64,000 nt of DNA from Manis javanica (lineage: Eukaryota; Chordata; Mammalia; Pholidota; Manidae), in assembly GCF_040802235.1 (NCBI RefSeq), contig NC_133174.1, positions 136,825,213 through 136,889,212 of the forward strand. The letters are read 5' to 3'. A program made the translations under genes and the position numbers. Positions 23,580 to 35,610 of this stretch are shown in pieces (the first letter of the stretch is position 1; the number at the start of each line of letters is the position of its first letter). Below the pieces are notes generated by a model. That model did no database searches, had not been told where the DNA came from, and worked only from the letters and a program-made list of their open reading frames with translations.

Positions 23580-25272
23580 CAGTTACGTTCATCCAAAATA
23601 TATAAAGAACTCAATTACCTCCACACCCAAAAAGTCAACAACCCGATTAAAAAATGAACAGAGGATATGAACACACAATTCTCCAAAGAAGAAATTCAGA
23701 TGACCAAAAGGCACATGAAAAGATGCTCCACATCGCTAATTATCAGGGAAATGCAAATTTGAACCACAATGAGATATCACCTCACACCAGTTAGGATGCG
23801 CAACATAGAAAAGACTCTGCACAAGAAATGCTGGCAAGGATGGGGAGAAAGGGGAACCCTCCTATACTGCTGGTAGGAATGCAAATTAGTTCAACCATTG
23901 TGGAAAGCAGTATAGAGGTTCCTCAAAAAAAACTAAAAATAGAAATACCATTTGACCCGGGAATCCCACTCCTAGGAATTTACCCTAAGAAAGCAAGATC
24001 TGAGATTCAAAAAGACATATGCACCCCTGTGTTTACTGCAGCAATATTAACAGTAACCAAGATATGGAAGCAACCTAATTGTCCATCAGCAGATGAATGG
24101 ATAAAGAAGAGGTGGTACATATACCCAGTGGAATACTATTCAGCCATAAGAAAGAAACAAGTCTTACCATTTGCAACGACCTGGATGGAGGTAGAGGATA
24201 TTATGCTGAGTGAAAGAAGTATAAGGCAGAGAAAGGCAAATACCGAATGATTTCCCTCATTTGTGGAGTATAATGATGAAGGAACAAAATAGCAGCTGAC
24301 TCAGAGTCTCCAAGAAGGGAGTAGCCATTACCAAAGGGGAGGGTTGGGGAAGGGCGGGTGGGGAGGGTGGGAGAAGGGGATTGAGGGGTATTATGATTAG
24401 TTCACATGGTGTGGGAGGGGGTCATGGGGATGACAGTGTAGCACAGAGAAGACAGGTAGCGACTCTGTGGCATCTTACTGAGACAGGGACCCTGGGCTTA
24501 GGCAGAGTAGGGTGAGGGCCTCTAGAAAAAACAAAGCAAGATAATCCACTGTGGGATTTGCTTTAGCCTGCTGGGGGCCTGAGTTTTTCTGACTCTACCC
24601 TGGTGCTGCTTTTCTCCCTCCAGCCCTAAACAAATGACTGGCAACCTGGGCAATGTAGCAAGCAAGCCCAAAATAATGTGGTAAAAACAGGAAGGATTCC
24701 ATCTTGAAAATAATCTTAAAACCCAATTAGTTAAAAAGTAAGTTTCTTAACAAACAGACAACTCAGCCCACCTTGGGAGCAAGCAGGCAGTCTTGAGTGA
24801 TACTCTCCCAGACCAGGAAGCTAGTATCCTGGAAATCAGAGCAGCAAAATTCTTGTAGATAACCAGGAAGACTAATTAGAAACCTAATGTCTCTTCAAAG
24901 ATAAGCATTTTGGGATCACGTAGCAGGTGTATATTCCTAGCCCATTGTCTCTCAACTGCCTATAAAACCCCCTAGACAGCACGCACTACCGCGGGACTCT
25001 CCTGTCCCCTCCTGGCCTGAGCCAGGAGCTCTGTCCTCTCGCTTTCTCTCTAAATAAAAGTCTCTGCCTTGCTTTCCTATCTTGAGTGTTTGCGGTGTTC
25101 ATTCTTTGACTCTGTGAACAAGAACCCCAGCATCATCACTACACTGATGGACAGTGACTGCAATAGGGTATGGGGGGAACTCGATAATATGGGTGAATGT
25201 AGTAACCACACTGCTTTTCTTGTGAAACCTTTAGAAAAGTGTGCATCAATGATACCTTAATAAAAAAAATGG
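23580..25272 (+). mobile_element. LINE-1 3' end, interrupted by a solo LTR
   Basis: Plus-strand L1 ORF2 C-terminal region ('tccaaagaagaaattcagat', 'aaatgcaaatttgaaccac', 'ggaagcaacctaattgtcc') and 3'UTR to about 24478. The element resumes at 25136 with 'tacactgatggacagtgact' and ends in 'gataccttaataaaaaaaat', the polyadenylated tail. The LTR at 24479-25135 splits it. A remnant frame of 140 codons (23828-24250) is ORF2 debris. Confidence 0.85.
24479..25135 (+). mobile_element. Solo ERV LTR nested in L1
   Basis: A 657-bp block begins TG and ends CA, and sits between two L1 halves that join seamlessly without it. Candidate 4-bp target duplications are TTAC (24475-24478) and TCAC (25136-25139), one mismatch. 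Inside are a TATA-like 'cctataaaacccc' (~24960), a GC-rich start region and AATAAA ('tctaaataaaagtctctgcc', ~25050) followed by a T/G-rich U5. No internal retroviral genes are present, so it is a recombined solo LTR, probably class I. It lies about 1 kb upstream of the DDX4-like promoter in the same orientation. Confidence 0.75.
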
Positions 25273-26155
25273 CAGTTATGTTAAAGTATATTCTGGTTTG
25301 ATCTTTGTTAAATATGAGCATGGTGGTTCTAGAAATAAAAAGTATGAAGTAAGCTGAACCCATAAAGCGCCTCATCCTCTATGCCTGAGTGTCAGACTAT
25401 ATTGGAATTTATATTCCTCAACGAAATATTCAAGAATTTCTTCAAAGATTCAGAGAATGGCAATGATGGAAATAAAACCAAAAACGAAATCTACATTTTT
25501 AAATCAGTCTGTTGTTATGCTTTTTGGAGGGATGGTAAAATACTGAGAGGCATTTCCTCTACTACTTTGTGGGTCAGAACAAGACTATCTGCTTAACGAG
25601 AGTATTAAGTACAAAAATGACCCTTGGTCACTCAGGTTGGGTTGTACTCCAAGGGATACGAAACACGCGGAGCACAAAGTCAAGCTCTGATAAATGACCT
25701 ACCCAGCACAATTTTTCTTCCTTCTGGATCAGAGGGCTTCTCCTTCCCCAAAAGTTGGACCCCCTCCTCTGTAAGACAGGCTAATTTTCTTTACCACTAA
25801 CTGGGTACAAGTGGGAGAGTCTCATTCATGCCCTCATCAGGAGCAGAAGGAAATGCACCATCTCCATGGGCACCAGGGGCGCATCGAGACACCGAGGAAA
25901 TCCCTGAAGTGAATCAAGTACTCAGAAATAAAGAACCAGAGGGGCCCACTTTGAGGGATTGCTGTACGGCAAAGAGGAGAGAACTCTAAAGGGGTAGGAG
26001 GGAGGGCAGTACTCCATTTCCGGTTGACTTTTATTAGAAAAAGGGGGTGGATATCGTTGCAGTGAAAATCTAGAGCCACTTGAGATTGAGGGCGCCATAC
26101 AAGAATGGAGAGACAAGAGGCCCACGGCCAGCCTCGTACACATAGGCTTATGGCG
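25273..26155. other. Spacer between L1 and DDX4-like promoter
   Basis: No recognised gene or repeat. The GC content and CpG number rise from about 25980 toward the promoter. Confidence 0.4.
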
Positions 26156-26159
26156 CCAC

Positions 26160-26384
26160 TTTCAAAACAGGCACGGCGATGGTGATTGCTTGTAGGGAAT
26201 GAGTGCTGGAGATGGGGGCGGGACAATGCTGGTCTTGTGAGCGCTGATTGGCTGACGGCGCTCATCGCCCGTGCCATTTGTTGTTGGAGCTGAGCTCCTG
26301 ACGCATGCTGCGTCGCCCTGCACGTGCAGCCGTTGAAGCGGCGTTGGCGCCATTGAGAGCCGCCGGAGAACAAGCTGCGGAGAG
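26160..26384 (+). promoter_or_regulatory. DDX4: DDX4-like CpG promoter and noncoding exon 1
   Basis: A CpG-rich segment has an inverted CCAAT box (ATTGG at 26247-26251), the near-palindrome 'gacgcatgctgcgtc' (26310-26324) and no TATA box. A noncoding first exon ends at 26384 with a strong donor (AGAG/GTAAGC). The next exon begins at 27194 with the start codon, as in DDX4 genes, where exon 1 is untranslated. DDX4 promoters are CpG islands silenced by methylation outside the germline. Retention of this promoter shows that the copy arose by DNA duplication. Confidence 0.65.
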
Positions 26385-27193
26385 GTAAGCTGTCTGCTTT
26401 ATCTGGGACACGGGTCTCAACCCAACTGTGTGGGCTTCCCAGATGCTGGACTTGGGTCAGTGAAGAGCGCGAGGAGCCGCCTGGGGTTTGACGCTGTGCT
26501 TTGGGGCCTTCCCGCCTCCCGGCCCAAGGTCCTGAAGCCGGCTGGGCGACCCGGATCTGGGCTCAAGGCCTGAGGAGGAGGGGAAGGCGCCTTTTCGGCC
26601 GGCCCCTCGCGCCCCTTTCTCTGAACAGGGAAGGCTGTAGTACCGTTGGTGTAAACGCGCCTTGGTGAGACCGCCCTTTATTGGAAGGATTTGGGCCACC
26701 TAACCCGTCGCCCTTTACTCGCCAGACTTAAAGGCCGCAGTCCCCAGCTTATTGTGCTCCCAAGAAACGATACAAAACTCCAAACCAAACATTTTTACCT
26801 TTGAAGGAGGGGCGCGAAGGGAGAAACCTCAAGCAGTCCCTGAAGGACTTCTCCCCGTACCATCCAGTAAGCCGTTTGGGGACGTTTGGATGGGGCACGG
26901 GAATTACATGGACAGATTCCGGGGAAAGCCTCAGCGTCAGGGCGGACAAAGTGACTGCTAGAGTGATTAGCTAAGTGGTTCAGCCAATTTTTAAAGATTA
27001 AAAAGGATGGATATAAACGCTGCCTCTAGGTGAGAAACAAAACTTGCCTCCTTTTACAAAAGCTTTTGGGGAAGATCAGCACGTAGCTGAGTAGTTCAAG
27101 CGGTGTATGTGGGGTGATGATAGGTTATGCTTCTAAGGGTATGAGTCTGAGCTAATTGATTTGTGCGTCTATTTTTTTTTTTTATAAAAATAG
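26385..27193 (+). other. DDX4-like intron 1
   Basis: The 809-bp intron has GTAAGC at the 5' end and a T-rich tract then TAG at the 3' end. CpG-rich sequence continues to about 26750, then the composition becomes AT-rich. No repeat recognised. Confidence 0.6.
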
Positions 27194-27279
27194 AACTGGA
27201 AGCCGCAATGGGAGATGCAGACTGGGAAGCAGAGACTATCCGATCTTCTCTGTATTCTCATGTTCCTGTATTTGAGAAG
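27194..27279 (+). CDS. DDX4: DDX4-like exon 2, with start codon (CDS from 27208)
   Basis: Acceptor TAG at 27191-27193 and donor GAGAAG/GTAGTA. The ATG at 27208 starts MGDADWEAE, then 24 codons ending in HVPVFEK, in phase 0. Vertebrate DDX4 (VASA), the germline DEAD-box RNA helicase of nuage and the piRNA pathway, begins with MGDEDWEAE and has a 'YVP.FEK' end to this exon. The segment between carries several changes from mammalian DDX4 and one additional residue, more than expected for the conserved autosomal gene. This is the exon that identifies the locus and fixes the frame. Confidence 0.85.
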
Positions 27280-27906
27280 GTAGTAAATTTAAAGTTTGCA
27301 AACCTAAAATTTAAATGTTACAAATTTGATCGAAGTTGAAAATCACGGCGGTGGCCAAGTTTTTAATTAGTTTGTCTCCGTGCGCCGTGCTTGTCTCCAT
27401 CTGATTCTCACTGTTTTGTGGGGAATGAGGAGGAGGCACTCGAAGCCTCAGATAGAATAAAGTGGGCTGAGCCACTTTGGTGATTAAAAACTAAGATGTA
27501 TGTCATGATTAACTTGATTTGAAAATAGACGGTTCAGAACTTATTGTGGCTGAAGGCCAGCTTGTACACATATAGTTGAATGTGTCTGAGAAACATACTG
27601 TAAATTGAACAATGTAATTTGGTTCTGGGTGAGATGTAGAATCCTGAGCACTGGTTTCACATAAGGGGGCTTTCAAGATAAATATGTCAGGCTGAGCCGG
27701 ATGGTATTACCAGTTGGTGTTCGAATGCACAAATCATCAGACCTTTTTCCTTAATGTCATTTAGAGACGTACGTTATACTTCAGAAGGGGCCCTGGAGCA
27801 GCTTTCTGGGTTTCTGCCTGGAAAATTGACCTAACAAAACAGTGAGGATTCTACTTTAGAAAATAATATATTTGAGGGAATGTTTTTGCATGTTATCGGC
27901 CTGCAA

Positions 27907-27960
27907 ATGTCTCCCAAGAGATTTATTTTTCCTATGTCTCCCAAGAGATTTATTTTTCCT
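27907..27960. repeat. Exact 27-bp tandem duplication
   Basis: Two identical adjacent 27-bp units, 27907-27933 and 27934-27960, each starting ATGTCTCCCAAGAG. The identity points to a recent slippage or duplication event. Confidence 0.95.
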
Positions 27961-29724
27961 TTAGACTTTACAGTTTGCGTTAATGTTAGTCAATTCTAGC
28001 ACTTTTTGATTCCAAGTGATGTCTCAGTGGAAGTTTTTATTCACACACAAATAGAAAATATGCAGTCCTTTGTCTTATTTGGATTTCATGTGTATGTAAA
28101 GTTTACATTAAATTACCTAAGATGTTAATCTGAATTTATTATGTTTCTTGTTTTGGAACTTATTTTAGGAATAACACCTTTTGTATGGATTTTTAAAATA
28201 GTTGCCTTCCCATCATAAAAATATTATAACAGTATTGGGAAAAGAGGAGAAAAAAAGCAGCTGAGAATCTTGCTCACTAGGAAAAACACTGCGCTTAAAT
28301 TCTTACTAAGTTTTCTTCTGTTTCTGCCAAAGATAATAAACAGTAGTTTTTAATTCTGGCCTTTTCACTCTTCAGCACTATTCCATATTCCAACGGACTT
28401 CCTAAAAATAATTTCTTACAGTTACGTAATATGTCTTGGACTGGGTCTACCACAATATTGATTTTCAGCTGGTTGGGAATTTAGGGTGTCGTTAGCTTTT
28501 CACTGTAATGTTGTCATGCATATCTATGACTTATTTGTTTCAAAAATGGAATTAGTTGGTCAAAGGATATTATATGGTGTTACACCCCCATCTAGTTCTC
28601 AATAGATGTGTTATAATACAAAGTTTAATCGCAGATACAGACGTTCTTCCGCTTGGCCTTTAATAATCAGTCACCTGTCTAATTTTTATTATTTCTTAGT
28701 CTAAGATTTTTGACTTGTTATTCTTCAAGTAGTACACTGCACTGTTTCATATGGTACATATTTGTTGCCTAAGGTGTTTGAAATTGAGGGTGGCCAATTA
28801 TAAAATCTTTAAAATTAACTTGTTTGGAATCTTTGTGCTACTCAGTAATATACCTTGTTTCATGATGTTGGGAATATGAAAATTAATTTATGTTAACAAT
28901 TCTACATTATGACTCTTAATACATATTTGTGTGGGGCCAATTTGTAAATTTTTTGCATTTGTCTCCAAACTTAGCACTTGGCTCTGGTTGTCCAGTTAGT
29001 TAGTTGGCTTATTTGACTTGAAGGAACAGGGTGCAGTCAATAGCTGTGTTTGTCTGCTGTGGTTGAATAAAAAGGACAGAAACTAAGGAAGAATATGTGA
29101 CATTTTTATGTAGGAGAGATTTGAGGTCTTTTAAAGCGACCATTTTGGTGGGTTGGTCCAATTGAATTTCCACTTCAGGGCACTGCTGGGCTTCTGCTTT
29201 TGTGTGGCTCTGAGACTGTCTTGGATTGGTGTAGCTTAAACAGTTACCTGTCAAAAGCCATTTCTGAATGCTTTTCAGGATCTTTATTTAGAGATGTAAT
29301 ATTTTTGACATATGTTTACATAATTTTGAACTAATAAGCCATGGCTCTGGTAGCTGCTGGAACCTCCTAGTTCTAGATTTTGAAGTGAGTTCAAAATCTA
29401 CCTAGGGTTAGAGCAATGAAAGATGTGTGGTTAAGAAACATCTCATGATCAACAATTATGTAGTGCAGACATCCCAGTGTTCAGGCATTTGTATGTTGCA
29501 TCCAACTTGTTGGGATGGGTATTGGAACAGGTGAGTATGGTGAGTGTACTGGGTTTGCTTACTAACTGTAATGTGTCTTCTTAGATGACCATGAGACTTT
29601 CTACACAGCGATCACTTCTGACCTGACCTGTTTGCCTTTTTTTTTTGGTGGCATTTTTCAGAGGGTAAATACTCTTCTGATGAAAGTCGCAACAGCTTGA
29701 GATAATTAGTCCATCCAGAACTGT

Positions 29725-32700
29725 AATTATTATTATTATTATTTTTAAATTTTATTATCATTAATCTACAATTACATGCAGAACATTATGTTTACTAGGC
29801 TCCCCCCTTCATCAAGTCCCCCCAAAAACCTCATTACAGTCATTGTCCATCAGCATAGTAAGATGCTGTAGAATCACTACTTGTCTTCTCTGTGTTGCAC
29901 AGCCCTCCCCATACCCACCCCCGACATTATACATGCTAATCGTAATGCCCTCTTTCTTTTTCCCTGCCCTTATCCCTCCCTTCCCACCCATTGTCCCCAG
30001 TCCCTTTCCCTTTGGTAACTGTTAGTCCATTCTTGGGTTCTGTGATTCTGCTGCCATTTTGTTCCATCAGTTTTTTCTTTGTTCTTATACTCCACATATG
30101 AGTGAAATCATTTGGTACTTGTCTTTCACTGCCTGGCCTATTTCAATGAGCATAATACCCTCTAGCTCCATCCATGTTGTTGCAAATTGTAGGATTTGTT
30201 TTCTTCTTATGGCTAAATAATATTCCATTGTGTATATGTACCACATCTTCTTTATCCATTCATCTACTGATGGACATATAGGTTGCTTCCATTTCTTGGC
30301 TATTGTAAAAAGTCCTTTTTGTTTATTTGGTGGATGATGTTGGATTTTCGAAAGCCGTACCATCCTTGCATCCCTGGGATGAATCCCACTTGGTCATGGT
30401 GTATGATCCTTTTGATGTATTTTTGAATTCGGTTTGCTAATATTTTGTTGAGTATTTTTGCATCTACGTTCATCAGGGATATTCGTCTGTAATTTTCTTT
30501 TTTGGTGGGTCTTTGCCTGGTTTTGGTATTAGGGTGACATTGGCTTCATAGAATGAGTTTGGGACTATTCCCTCCTCTTCTATTTTTTGGAAAACTGTAA
30601 GGAGAATGAGTATTATGTCTTCTCTGTATGTCTGATGAAGTTCCGAGGTAAATCCATCTGGCCCGGGGGTTTTGTTCTTGGGTAGTTTTTTAATTACCGC
30701 TTCAATTTCTTTGCTCATAATTGGTTTTTTTAACTTTTGTGTTTCTTCCTTGGTCAGCCTTGGAAGGTTGTATTTTTCTAGGAAGTTGTACATTTCTTCT
30801 AGGTTTTCCAGCTTGTTAGCATATAGGTTTTCATAGTAGTCTCTATTTTTCCATTCTTGTTTCTGACTCTGTTGATGTGTGTTGATCCTCTTTTTTCTTA
30901 ATAAGTTTGGCTAGAGGCTTATCTATTTTGTTTATTTTCTCAAAGAACTAGCTCTTGGTTTCATTGATTTTTTCTATTGTTTTGTTCTTCTCAATATTGT
31001 TTATTTCTTCTCTGATCTTTAGTATGTCCCTCCTTCTGCTGACTTTAGTCCTCATTAGTTCTTTCTTTTTCCAATTTCAATAATTGTGACGTTAGACTAT
31101 TCATTTGGCATTGTTCTTCCTTCTTTAAGTATGCCTGGATTGCTATATACTTTCCTCTTAAGACTGCTTTCGCTGCGTCCTACAGAAGTTGGGGCTTTGT
31201 GTTGTTGTCATTTGTTTCAATATATTCCTTGATCTCTATTTTAATTTGTTCATTGATCCGTTGATTATTTAGGAGCATGTTGTTAAGCCTCCATGTGTTT
31301 GTGAGCCTCTTTCCTTTTCTTTGTACAATTTATTTCTAGTTTCACATTTTGTGGTCTGAAAAGTTGGTTGGTAGAATTTCCATCTTTTGGAATTTACTGA
31401 GGCTCTTTTTGTGGCCTACTATGTGGTCTATTCTGGAGAATGTTCCATGTGCACTTGAGTAGAATGTGTATCCTGTTGCTTTTGGATGTAGAGTTCTATA
31501 GATGTCTATTATGTCCATTTGTTCTAGTGTGTTGTTAAGTGCCTTTGTGTCCTTACTTCTTTTCTCTCTGTTGGATCTGTCCTTTGGAGTGAGTGGCGTG
31601 TTGAAGTCTCTTAAAATGAATGCATTGCATTCTGTTTCCTCCTTTAGTTCTGTTAGTATTTGTTTCAGATATGCTGGTGCTCCAGTGTTGGGTGCATAGA
31701 TACTTGTAATGGTTATATCCTCTTGTTGGACTGAGCCCTTTATCATTATGTAATGTCCTTCTTTTTATCTCTTGTGACTTTCTTTGTTTTGAAGTCTATT
31801 TTGTCTGATACTAGTACTGCAACACCTGCTTTTTTCCCCCTGTTGTTTGCATGAAATATCTTTTTCCATCCCTTGAGTTTTAGTCTGTGCATGTCTTTGG
31901 GTTTGAAGTGAGTCTCTTGTAAGCAGAATGTAGATGGGCCTTGCTTTTATATCCATGCTATTACTCTGTGTCTTTTGTTTGGTGCATTCAGTGCATTTAC
32001 ATTTAGGGTGATTATTGCAAGATATGTACTGATTGCCATTGCAGGCTTTAGATTCGTGGTTACCAAAGGATCAAGGTTAGCTTCTTTACTATCTTACTGT
32101 CTAACTTAAGTCACTTGTTGAGGTGTTATAAACACTGGTGATTCTTTATTTCTCTCCCTTCTTATTCCTCCTCCTCCATTCTTTATATGTTGGTTGTTTT
32201 ATTTTGTGCTCTTTTGTGTTTCCTTTAACTGCTTTTGTGGGTATTTGATTTTATTTTTTCCCTTCAGTGAGTATTATGTTGGTCTGCTTTCTTTGCTGTG
32301 ATTTTATTTTCTCTGGTGACATCTATTTAGTCTGAGGAGTGCTCCCATCTAGAGCAGTCCCTGTAAAACACCCTGTAAAGGTGGTTTGTGGGAGGCAAAT
32401 TCCCTCAACTTTTGCTTGTCTGGGGATTGTTTAATCCCTCCTTCATATTTAAATGATAATCGTGCTGGATACAGTATTCTTGGTTCAAGGCCCTTCTGTT
32501 TCATTGCATTAAATATATCATGCCATTGTCTTCTGGCCTGTAAGGTTTCTGTTGAGAAGTCTGATGATAGCCTGATGGGTTTTCTTTTGTAGGTGACCTT
32601 TTCCCTCTCTCTAGCTGCCTTTAAAACTCTGTCCTTGTCGTTGATCTTTGCCATTTTAATTATTATGTGTCTTCGTGTTGTCCTCCTTGGGTCCCTTCTG

Positions 32701-33950
32701 TTGGGAGTTCTTTGTATCTTCTGTGGTCTGAATGATTATTTCCTCCCCTAGTTTGGGGAAGTTTTCAGCGATTATTTCTTCAAAGACACTTTCTATCTCT
32801 TTTTCTCTTTCTTCTTCTTCTGGTACCCCTATAATGTGGATATTGTTCCTCTTGAATTGGTCACACAGTTCTCTTAATATTGTTTTATTCCTGGAGATCC
32901 TTTTGTCTCTCCCTGCATCAGCTTCTATGTGTTCCTGTTCTCTGGTTTCTATTCCATCGATGGCCTCTTTCATCTTATACATTCTGGTTATAAATCCTTC
33001 CAGAGATTGTTTCATTTCTATAATCTCCCTCCGGACGTCATCCCTTAGCTCTTGTATATTTCTCTGCAGCTCTGTCAGTATGGTTATGACCTTTATTTTG
33101 AATTCTTTTTCAGTGAGATTGGTTAGGTCTGTCTCCCCAGATTCCCTCTCAGGGGAGACTGTCTGGGTTAATCTGGTCTGTATCAAATTCTTCTGCCTTT
33201 TCATGGCGATAGAGGTAGTTGCTGGAAGATGGTGCGTGTGTCGGCTGGGAGAACGTCCCTTCTTACTGGTTTGTGACCTTCCTCTCCTGGGAGAACAGCA
33301 ACCTCTAGCGGCTTGTGCTTTGCAGCTGCGTGCAGACTGGGCCTCTGATTCTTGCCGGCTGCTGTGGAGTTAGGTTCCGCGGTTGGTATGGTCGTGGCCG
33401 ACCTCAGCCCGCTGCTCCAATATGGTGGAGCCGCGTCAGAGGGGAAACAGGCGGGAGGCTGATTATCACCATGAGGGGCCTCCGTGCTGCACTGCTGCCC
33501 AGGGGTTAGGGTGCCCAGAGTTCTCTGGGATTCCCAGCCGCTGGGCTAAGTGTCCCGGGACGCTTCCGTCAAGCGGTCAGGTCCCTGTCCCTTTAAGATT
33601 TTCAGAAAGCACTCGCTTTCCTTTGTCCCAGGGGCACCGGCTGCACGGATCCGCTCACAGGTCTTACTGTCCTGTTTCCCTAGCATCCAGCAAAGCATGC
33701 ACTGTGTGTCTGTGCTGTGGTGCAGATGGCTAGGGCTGGGTGTTTAGCAGTCCTGGGCTCCCTCTCCCTCCCTGCTCCGACTCCTCTAACACTGGGGAGC
33801 TGGGGTGAGGGGCGCTCGGGTCCCGCCGGGCCACGGCTTGTATCTTACCCCCTTCCCGAGGCGCTGGGTTCTCGCAGGTATGGATGTAGTCTGGCTACTA
33901 GAAAAGAGGAAGAAGTCCTCAGGGTTTCACTTTAAATAGGAAAACTGGGT
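29725..33950 (-). mobile_element. LINE-1, near full span but internally deleted
   Basis: On the + strand the element reads from its 3'UTR (near 29725, preceded by an (ATT)n/T-rich tail) to a GC-rich 5'UTR ending near 33900-33950. ORF2 C-terminal sequence stops near 30305 and abruptly joins reverse-transcriptase sequence ('ggtggatgatgttggattttc' onward), so part of the RT and following region is deleted. The endonuclease region (31342-31746) has the DFN catalytic-core motif, preceded by Arg where Gly is usual, and the SDHK end. ORF1 pieces lie at 32349-33204. Stops and frameshifts make it inactive. Confidence 0.85.
32349..33204 (-). pseudogene. L1 ORF1 remnant (RNA-binding coiled-coil protein)
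   Basis: Two adjoining frames on the - strand encode an L1 ORF1p: 33204-32656 holds a coiled-coil part ('LTEKEFKIKVITILTEL', 'IETREQEHIEADAGRDKRIS') and the RRM entry ('NIHIIGVPEEEEREKEIE'). 32654-32349 holds the C-terminal domain ('RRQWHDIFNAMKQKGLEPR', 'LSFKYEGGIK'). A stop or frameshift separates them near 32655. The protein normally binds L1 RNA as a trimer. Confidence 0.8.
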
Positions 33951-34764
33951 TACTCTTCTTATTTGTCTTATTAATGTCTATGTTCACCGTGAACTGGAAC
34001 TTTTAACTGTAGTAATTAACAAAATCCCAAAGCATTGTGAGGATGCACTTTCTGTTTTTAATAACTCAGAAAAGAAATTGTGTGATTCTAAACCTTTATA
34101 AAGGTGGAGGTGAAGTCATTTTAGTGTCTTTTGTGAATGAAATTTTAGAAAAAAATCTTACCTGAAGATACCTACCTACCTTAGTGCACTGCCTCCAGCT
34201 TTGTGTTTATTTAAAGGAAATTATTTGAAGGAATATCATGACCATTGTAATGCAGTCAGTTAATTATAAGGTATCATCTGGAAATTTTGGTCACTTTTCA
34301 TTCTAAAGTTATTGAATTCTGATTTTCATGTGCAAAAACTTCAGAGTTCTATTCTGAAAGTTTTGCCCTAAATAGAAGCTTATGTGAAGGGAAATAAAGG
34401 AGTAGATTAATGATGATTAGGAGACCGTAGGAGGTAAACGTAAGAGAAAAAAGTTACTCAAGGTTTGTTAACCCAGACACACCCTACGAAATGTTGGAAG
34501 AGTCAAAAATTAAGTTGACATTTAGCTACTGGTGCTACTAAAGTTGAATTTTCTGTGTCCAACAGCCATTGTACTATTGGAAAATGCATAAGCATTAATA
34601 ACAAATAAATTTGGAGGGGGGACTAAAGAAGAGAAACAGGGCCAGTCAGTATTTAAGATGAAGGGCAATCTCCAGCTATTGCTGCAAAAAGTTTGATTGA
34701 AATTAACCATGAGTATCCTGACCCTGTAGGTGACATACACCACTTCACTGCATTTGTAGTGCAC

Positions 34765-34805
34765 CTGCCACATACATACACACATACATGCACACACTCA
34801 AACGC
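34765..34805. repeat. CA-rich microsatellite
   Basis: Imperfect (ACATACAC)n run visible in the + strand. Confidence 0.7.
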
Positions 34806-35199
34806 ACATGGTTTTTAGTGCATGTGTGAGGTTTTATTTTAGAGTGAATTCCCTTTATAAAAATGTGAACACAATTTCTTTCACTCTATATAAAAACAAC
34901 TGAAAAGTTTTAGGAGTAAATTTCTGTAGTACTTTACTATAGAAATTGTCTGCTATTCTTCTGTGCCCTACTTTCTGTGCAGTGTTGATGAGTATACCGT
35001 GAAATACCAAGCTCTGTAAACTGTGTTGCATATTGGCAGGCATTGATTTATTCATGTATTTCTTTGGTCATATTTTATTTAATAATAGTATTTGCTTGTA
35101 CTTTTCAGGTTTTTGGGTGGCGAAACCTAAGTCAAGTGTCAGAAAATTCTTTCGAGAAGGGGCAGATTAGATTGTGCAGGCCTTATGGTACCTGTTGCA

Positions 35200-35325
35200 G
35201 GTTTGCTATCATAGTGAGAGAGCAGCCGTAGGCATACTGAGGGTGGCAGTGTTCTAGTAAAACTTTATTTACAAAAACTTGTGGCCCACCAGATTTAGCT
35301 CATGGCTGCAGTCCGCCGACCACTG
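35200..35325 (-). repeat. hAT-type DNA transposon end
   Basis: The phrase 'aaaactttatttacaaaaac', 'gtggcccaccagatttagct', 'gcagtccgccgaccactg' resembles the terminal part of hAT-Charlie-like MER elements, whose inverted terminus reads CAGGGGTCGGCAAAC. Family uncertain. Confidence 0.45.
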
Positions 35326-35549
35326 TTTTCAGTGATATATTAATATGCTATACGTACAATGTTAAAGTTAATGAGTGTTAATTTAAAAGTTAGTTATGTT
35401 AATAAAGGAATATCCAGTGCTCCAGAAGGTCTTCAGTGGGCTATTTTGTTTTGAATAAAACCCAGTTGTTAAATTTTTCTGCTATTTGTGAGTAAGACGA
35501 ACCATTCTCACTATTCAAAGATATACTGGTATTTTCTTCCTTGTTACAG

Positions 35550-35610
35550 AACACATATTCTTCTGGAGCAAATGGAGACACTTCTAACAGGACTCCAGCC
35601 TCATCACCAG
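35550..35610 (+). CDS. DDX4: DDX4-like exon 3
   Basis: 61 nt between acceptor TTACAG (ending 35549) and donor CCAG/GTATGT. It enters in phase 0 and leaves in phase 1, encoding NTYSSGANGDTSNRTPASSP, strikingly close to rodent-type DDX4 exon 3. This is part of the disordered N-terminal region that drives DDX4 condensation. The frame is intact. Confidence 0.85.

Larger units (their letters stand above)
27280..35549 (+). other. DDX4-like intron 2
   Basis: An 8.3-kb intron carrying a large L1 (29725-33950), an exact 27-bp tandem duplication (27907-27960) and a DNA-transposon-like end (35200-35320). The rest is AT-rich unassigned sequence. Confidence 0.7.

Noticed and set aside
25837-26373. 178-codon - strand frame over the DDX4-like promoter
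   Set aside because: It overlaps the CpG promoter and exon 1, with no homology. A divergent transcript is possible, but a protein is not supported.
32732-33373. 213-codon + strand frame
   Set aside because: Antisense shadow of L1 ORF1.
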